NCBI RefSeq assembly: GCF_003121705.1
Contig: NZ_PYHR01000002.1
Location: 434,001-498,000 of the forward strand
Origin: Serinibacter arcticus
GTDB lineage: Bacteria; Actinomycetota; Actinomycetes; Actinomycetales; Beutenbergiaceae
Reading direction: 5' to 3'
DNA length: 64,000 nucleotides
The translations under genes were made by a program, and so were the position numbers. The notes beneath the pieces are model-generated. The model did not search any database and was not told the DNA's origin. It worked only from the letters and a program-made list of their open reading frames with translations. The first letter of the stretch is position 1. Every line of letters begins with the position of its first letter. Positions 60,694 to 64,000 of this stretch are shown in pieces.

Positions 60694-61359
60694 TCAGTGG
60701 CGGTGCGCGCCCTCGGCGAGGCCGCGCAGGGCCTCGACCTCGGCGGCGGCGTCCTCGGCCTTGTAGACGGCCGACCCGGCGACGAACGTGTCGGCCCCCG
60801 CTTCGGCGGCGCGCTCGATCGTCTCGCGCGAGACCCCACCGTCGACCTGGATCCAGAGGTCGAGGTCCTGCTCGGTCACGGCCCGCCGCGCGGCGCGGAT
60901 CTTCGGCAGCATCGAGTCCAGGAAGGACTGGCCACCGAAGCCGGGCTCGACGGTCATGATCAGGAGCATGTCGATCTCGGGCAGCAGCTCGAGGAACGGG
61001 TCCACCCCGGTCGTGGGACGCAGTGCCAGCCCGGCACGGGCACCCTGACGACGCAGCTCGCGCGCGAGTCGGATCGGCGCCGCGGCGGCCTCGGCGTGGA
61101 ACGTCACGGACTGCGCCCCGGCCTCGGCGTAGGCGGGCGCCCACCGGTCGGGGTCGGCGATCATCAGGTGGATGTCGAGCGGGACCGGGCTCACGGGGAG
61201 GATCGCCTCGACCACCGGCAGACCCCACGTGAGGTTCGGCACGAAGTGGTTGTCCATCACGTCGACGTGGGCCCAGTCGGCCCCCGCGATCTTCGCGAGC
61301 TCGCCGCGCAGGTCGGAGACGTCGGAGTTCAGGATGCTCGGCGTGATTCGGATTCCCAC
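60694..61359 (-). CDS. rpe: Ribulose-phosphate 3-epimerase
   Basis: The 221-residue TIM barrel interconverts ribulose-5-phosphate and xylulose-5-phosphate in the pentose-phosphate pathway. Active-site residues appear in [30 protein letters not shown] (Asp and His), [20 protein letters not shown] and [15 protein letters not shown] box lies 6 bases before the GTG at 61359, so the mRNA is probably leaderless. In relatives it is close to rsmB; here an HNH nuclease gene and a GNAT gene have intervened. Confidence 0.95.
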   Translation of the reverse strand: MGIRITPSILNSDVSDLRGELAKIAGADWAHVDVMDNHFVPNLTWGLPVVEAILPVSPVPLDIHLMIADPDRWAPAYAEAGAQSVTFHAEAAAAPIRLARELRRQGARAGLALRPTTGVDPFLELLPEIDMLLIMTVEPGFGGQSFLDSMLPKIRAARRAVTEQDLDLWIQVDGGVSRETIERAAEAGADTFVAGSAVYKAEDAAAEVEALRGLAEGAHRH

Positions 61360-61404
61360 ACCGGCAGCCTAGTCGGCGGCGTCGTGAGCCGGTCGGGCTC
61401 ATCG

Positions 61405-63159
61405 TCACGCTCCCAGCGGGTAGGCGTTCCACGTCTGCTCCGGCCGGGCCGACCAGGGTGACGTGATCCGGAACGGTCGCGACGGCCCCGGAGCGGTCGA
61501 GGACGTGCGTTCCACGACCCAGCGTCCGAGGTGGACGGCGTGGTGGTGGGCCGGACACAGCAGGCAGGTGTTGCCGCTGGTCGTCGGCCCGCCGGCCGCC
61601 CAGGTGATCACGTGGTGCCCCTCGGTCCAGGTCGGCGGGATCGGGCAGCCGGGGAACAGGCAGCCGCCGTCGCGGGCGATGAGGGCCTTGCGCAGCGCGG
61701 CAGGGACGAGCCGCTGCTTCGTTCCCAGGTCCAGGAGCTCGCTCCCACCCCCGAGCACGACGGGGATGACGTCGGCGTCGCACGCCAGCCGACGGAGCAG
61801 GCCCGCAGGGACGGGACCCGCGTGCGGCAGGAGGCCCTGACCGGTCCGCGCGGAGGTCGGGGCGTGCGGGCGCGTGTCTGCGGCACCTGGAGTCGGCAGA
61901 TGTGGCGATGGGGTCGGGGTCGGGGTCGGGGTCGGGGACGGAGCAGGCGCCGAGTCGGATGCCGGTGGTGGCGGTTGGCCCGCCGCCTGTTGGACGGCGT
62001 CCGCCAGGCTGAGGCCCGTACGGACCTCGAGGTCGGCCAGCCCGATGGTGACGAGCAGCTGGGGCGGGAGGCCACCCACCGAGGGAAGGACAGCGCTGCG
62101 GAGGGCTGCCTGGCAGGCAGCCACCAGGGCGTCGAGTATGCGCTGGGGACGCGTGCGGTCGTCCCGGACGTCGGATCCCACCTCGGGGCGACGTGCCGTC
62201 GCGGCCGGTCCCGAGAGGGCCGGCGCGGACCGTGCTGGCGGCACGGACGGTGCCGACGGTACTGACGGCTCGCGCGGTACGAACGGAGCAGACGGCGGGG
62301 AGAGGACGGACGGCGTGGCGGGCTGCACCGGTGTCGGTACCGCGGCGCGCGGGTTGCTGCCGGCGTCGAACACCGTCATCAGAACCTCGGCCTGGACGGC
62401 GTCGGCCCAGATGTCGAGGTGGGTGAGGCCACGCCGGGTGGCACCCACCGTCACGCCCTGGCGACGGAGCGCGTCGCGTTCGCCGGGCTCGGCACCGTCC
62501 GGATCGAGCAGCGAGATCAGGCGCCTTCCCACGCGACGCAGGGTCTCGGGATCGAACGTCCTCGCGTAGCCGACGAGGGTTCGCTCGGCGTCGTCGACGA
62601 CCTCGGCGGCGGCGACGTCCCGGATCTCGTCCGGCGCTCGCAGCACGACCTCGATTGCCTCGGGTCCGGGCGCAGCGGCGGCGCGACCCGAGGGATCCTC
62701 GGACGCGCTCTGCTCCCCGTCGGCGCTGCCGACGACGACCCCGCGCTCCGCGTCGTCCACTGTGCCCAGCCCGACCGCGAGGGAGGCCGCGATCGGTCGG
62801 AGCTCTCCCCCGGTCATCGCCCGTCGAGGGAGCACCGCGGAGGCCGCGCGGATCCGTCGTCGAGCCTCGTGTCCCGAGATGCGCAGCCGGGACCTGAGGA
62901 GGTCGCACCCCCGCCGGAACGGGACCTGCGGATCGCTGGTCGGTCGGACCGCCGGCGATTCGGACTCGACCGCACCGGCCGCCCGCACCTGGAGCCGGTA
63001 CAGGACCCGGGCCACCTGCTCGACCCGCTCGGCGAGCTCGCACGCGTCCACCACGTCCCCCGCGTCGAGGGCGGCGGTCAGGACCGCCTCGGCCGCGCCG
63101 AGATCGGCGAGGCAGGCGTCGAGCCTGTCCTCGCAGTCGTCGCGGTGAGCGTTCGTCAT
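61405..63159 (-). CDS. DUF222 / 13E12-type HNH endonuclease
   Basis: The 584-residue protein has an N-terminal DUF222 region (ELAERVEQVARVLYRLQVRA, RRIRAASAVLPRRA). Two low-complexity Pro/Ser/Thr linkers follow, one encoded by GGGGTC repeats. The C-terminal HNH domain is CLFPGCPIPPTWTEGHHVIT, then AAGGPTTSGNTCLLCPAHHH. These multi-copy actinobacterial 13E12-like proteins behave as mobile or DNA-damage-linked nucleases. A LexA-like box sits upstream. It splits the rsmB-rpe neighbourhood and may have arrived by insertion. Confidence 0.88.
   Translation of the reverse strand: MTNAHRDDCEDRLDACLADLGAAEAVLTAALDAGDVVDACELAERVEQVARVLYRLQVRAAGAVESESPAVRPTSDPQVPFRRGCDLLRSRLRISGHEARRRIRAASAVLPRRAMTGGELRPIAASLAVGLGTVDDAERGVVVGSADGEQSASEDPSGRAAAAPGPEAIEVVLRAPDEIRDVAAAEVVDDAERTLVGYARTFDPETLRRVGRRLISLLDPDGAEPGERDALRRQGVTVGATRRGLTHLDIWADAVQAEVLMTVFDAGSNPRAAVPTPVQPATPSVLSPPSAPFVPREPSVPSAPSVPPARSAPALSGPAATARRPEVGSDVRDDRTRPQRILDALVAACQAALRSAVLPSVGGLPPQLLVTIGLADLEVRTGLSLADAVQQAAGQPPPPASDSAPAPSPTPTPTPTPSPHLPTPGAADTRPHAPTSARTGQGLLPHAGPVPAGLLRRLACDADVIPVVLGGGSELLDLGTKQRLVPAALRKALIARDGGCLFPGCPIPPTWTEGHHVITWAAGGPTTSGNTCLLCPAHHHAVHLGRWVVERTSSTAPGPSRPFRITSPWSARPEQTWNAYPLGA
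61910..61939. repeat. Hexanucleotide repeat (GGGGTC)4-GGGGAC in the HNH gene
   Basis: Four exact GGGGTC units at 61910-61933 are followed by GGGGAC. On the coding strand they encode the PTPTPTPT stretch of a linker. It is a candidate for length variation. Confidence 0.85.
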
Positions 63160-63313
63160 CCTCGATTCTATCGAACACTTGTGCGTATTCCAAGATCTGC
63201 AGGCAAATCTACATCCACAGATTACTCACCAAGGAACCAGCACCTCGCGCGCCTGGGGACAGTCCACGCCCGCGCAGGCCTCCCGTTCGGGCCTGCCCCA
63301 CCCGAGCCCGGGA
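63160..63313. other. 154-base AT-richer interval between the HNH and GNAT genes
   Basis: It holds the LexA-like box and the probable HNH promoter. GATCTGCAGGCAAATCTACA and nearby text are low in GC. No gene is seen. Confidence 0.5.
63172..63185. promoter_or_regulatory. LexA (SOS) box-like sequence before the HNH endonuclease gene
   Basis: CGAACACTTGTGCG matches the actinobacterial SOS box CGAAC-N4-GTTCG with one mismatch. It lies 12 bases upstream of the HNH start, where LexA could block transcription. 13E12-family genes are known members of the DNA-damage response in mycobacteria. Confidence 0.55.
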
Positions 63314-63856
63314 TCACCTCACCGAGGCATCGATCCAGTACCGCCGCTTGACCACCCCGTCGTCACCCGAAACCACGTCCTCGAGAACCCCGCCGCACCG
63401 CTCGATGACGGCGGCCGAGCCCTCGTTGTCGTCGTCGCACGTGACGAGCACGCGTGCGACCCCCAGATCGCCCAGGCGCTCGACGGAGAGCTGGAGCATC
63501 CGCGAGGCGTAGCCGCGGCGACGATGCTCGGGCGCCACGGCGTAGCCGACGTGCCCGCCGACGGCCAGCAGGTACGCGTTCAGCTCGTGTCGCACGGACA
63601 CCCGACCGACCAGCACGCCGTCGACCTCGGCGACGAGGAAGTCGGATCGAACGCGTCCGGGAGGGAGATCGACGCCGTCGGCCTCGCGCTGCACCTGGGC
63701 CAGCAGGACGGGCCAGTCGCCGTCGGCGAGCAGGAAGGTGAACCCGTCCGCGCGCAGCTGCTCGTGGATCCGCCGGAGCACGACCTCGTCGGTCCCGGTC
63801 GGCGGCCGCAGGACCAGCCGGTCAGCGGCCGACGACCCCACGCCCACGACTCCCAC
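63314..63856 (-). CDS. GNAT-family N-acetyltransferase
   Basis: The 180-residue protein has LVLRPPTGTDEVVLRRIHEQ, the strand FLVAEVDGVLVGRVSVRHEL and the acetyl-CoA loop VGYAVAPEHRRRGYASRMLQ. ARVLVTCDDDNEGSAAVIER and CGGVLEDV follow. The acceptor is unknown. Several in-frame GTGs occur at 63841-63856 and the first is used here. It lies 8 bases after the rsmB stop, suggesting co-transcription. Confidence 0.82.
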   Translation of the reverse strand: MGVVGVGSSAADRLVLRPPTGTDEVVLRRIHEQLRADGFTFLLADGDWPVLLAQVQREADGVDLPPGRVRSDFLVAEVDGVLVGRVSVRHELNAYLLAVGGHVGYAVAPEHRRRGYASRMLQLSVERLGDLGVARVLVTCDDDNEGSAAVIERCGGVLEDVVSGDDGVVKRRYWIDASVR

Positions 63857-63864
63857 CCGTCCGA

Positions 63865-64000
63865 TCAGACCCGGCGCAGCAGCGCCAGGAACATCGCGTC
63901 GGTCCCGTGCCGGTGCGGCCAGAGCTGCACGTACGGTCCCGCCAGGCCCTCGACGGGCCGTCCGACCACCGCGTTCACCGCCGCGACCGCGTCCAGCACC
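63865..64000 (-). CDS. rsmB: 16S rRNA (cytosine-967-C5)-methyltransferase, C-terminal end
   Basis: Only the last 44 residues are inside the window: VLDAVAAVNAVVGRPVEGLA, then GPYVQLWPHRHGTDAMFLAL and LRRV before TGA. The VQLWPHRHGTDAMF end is the typical C-terminus of RsmB/Sun methyltransferases. Its usual neighbour rpe lies about 2.5 kb downstream, separated by the GNAT and HNH genes. Confidence 0.85.
   Translation of the reverse strand, partial: VLDAVAAVNAVVGRPVEGLAGPYVQLWPHRHGTDAMFLALLRRV

Noticed and set aside
60623-63193. Minus-strand open frame of about 856 codons
   Set aside because: It is a shadow of the HNH nuclease in another frame, with Arg-rich composition.

Overview
The window is a very GC-rich chromosomal segment from an actinobacterium. 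It is most likely a Micrococcales-type organism (Cellulomonas/Beutenbergia-like), but the sequence alone does not fix the genus. The evidence is extreme GC bias at third codon positions, many GTG starts, ATGA/GTGA stop-start overlaps, frequent leaderless starts (a TAnnnT box 6-7 bases before the start codon), RbpA, PafBC, two F420-type LLM oxidoreductases, a GarA-FtsR block and a coproporphyrin-type heme operon. I see no rRNA, tRNA, CRISPR array, prophage or intact insertion sequence. The content is mainly housekeeping with small accessory cassettes.

Layout. 1-6.1 kb: a DUF4261 gene (partial), a frameshifted small gene, an alditol-oxidase-like FAD enzyme, an isolated ATP-synthase-epsilon-like gene, thymidine kinase, a RibD-C/DHFR-like protein, DUF1304, an F420-type oxidoreductase and a PH-domain protein. 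6.1-15.9 kb: a complete heme block, with hemA divergent from hemE-hemY-hemQ-hemH-hemC-hemD-hemB-hemL, mostly joined by 4-base overlaps. 15.9-23.4 kb: a frameshifted siderophore-interacting protein behind an IdeR/DtxR-like box, a methyltransferase, a GT2-GtrA fusion whose frame runs antisense through the methyltransferase, a phosphodiester glycosidase, RNase HI, UTP-glucose-1-phosphate uridylyltransferase, a NUDIX hydrolase and a second LLM oxidoreductase. 23.4-28.3 kb: the conserved actinobacterial block DUF881-sbp-DUF881-garA-ftsR-DUF151-merR.

28.4-38.5 kb is accessory: DUF1697 with a tiny leaderless upstream ORF, a sugar O-acetyltransferase, an MFS/TetR pair with overlapping divergent promoters, a phosphoesterase, a MarR/azoreductase pair with two matching palindromic operators, DUF3626, a decayed GNAT gene, an NAD-dependent epimerase, another MarR and two unknown genes. 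38.5-46 kb: a UvrA-like ATPase, aroK-aroD, rbpA behind a SigR/SigH-type promoter, and lnt-ppm1. 46-54.5 kb: a degenerate amidohydrolase, HelY helicase, a diacylglycerol-kinase-like protein, a membrane coiled-coil protein, pafC-pafB and a DUF3866-DUF952 fusion. 54.5-59.6 kb: GNAT, PH-domain, hisG, hisE, and a ribXY-like ABC transporter (permease plus frameshifted lipoprotein) headed by a clear FMN riboswitch. 59.7-64 kb: an ATP-grasp protein, rpe, a DUF222/HNH nuclease behind a LexA-like box, GNAT and the 3' end of rsmB.

Two window-wide patterns stand out. First, five genes are broken by six apparent single-base deletions. Most can be placed in short G/C runs, which suggests base-calling undercalls or a shared mutational habit; a seventh is suspected at the end of the GtrA fusion. 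Second, short tandem duplications sit on or just after stop codons at four places. The most coherent small system is the FMN-riboswitch/RibXY transporter, and the most testable regulatory module is the MarR/azoreductase pair.
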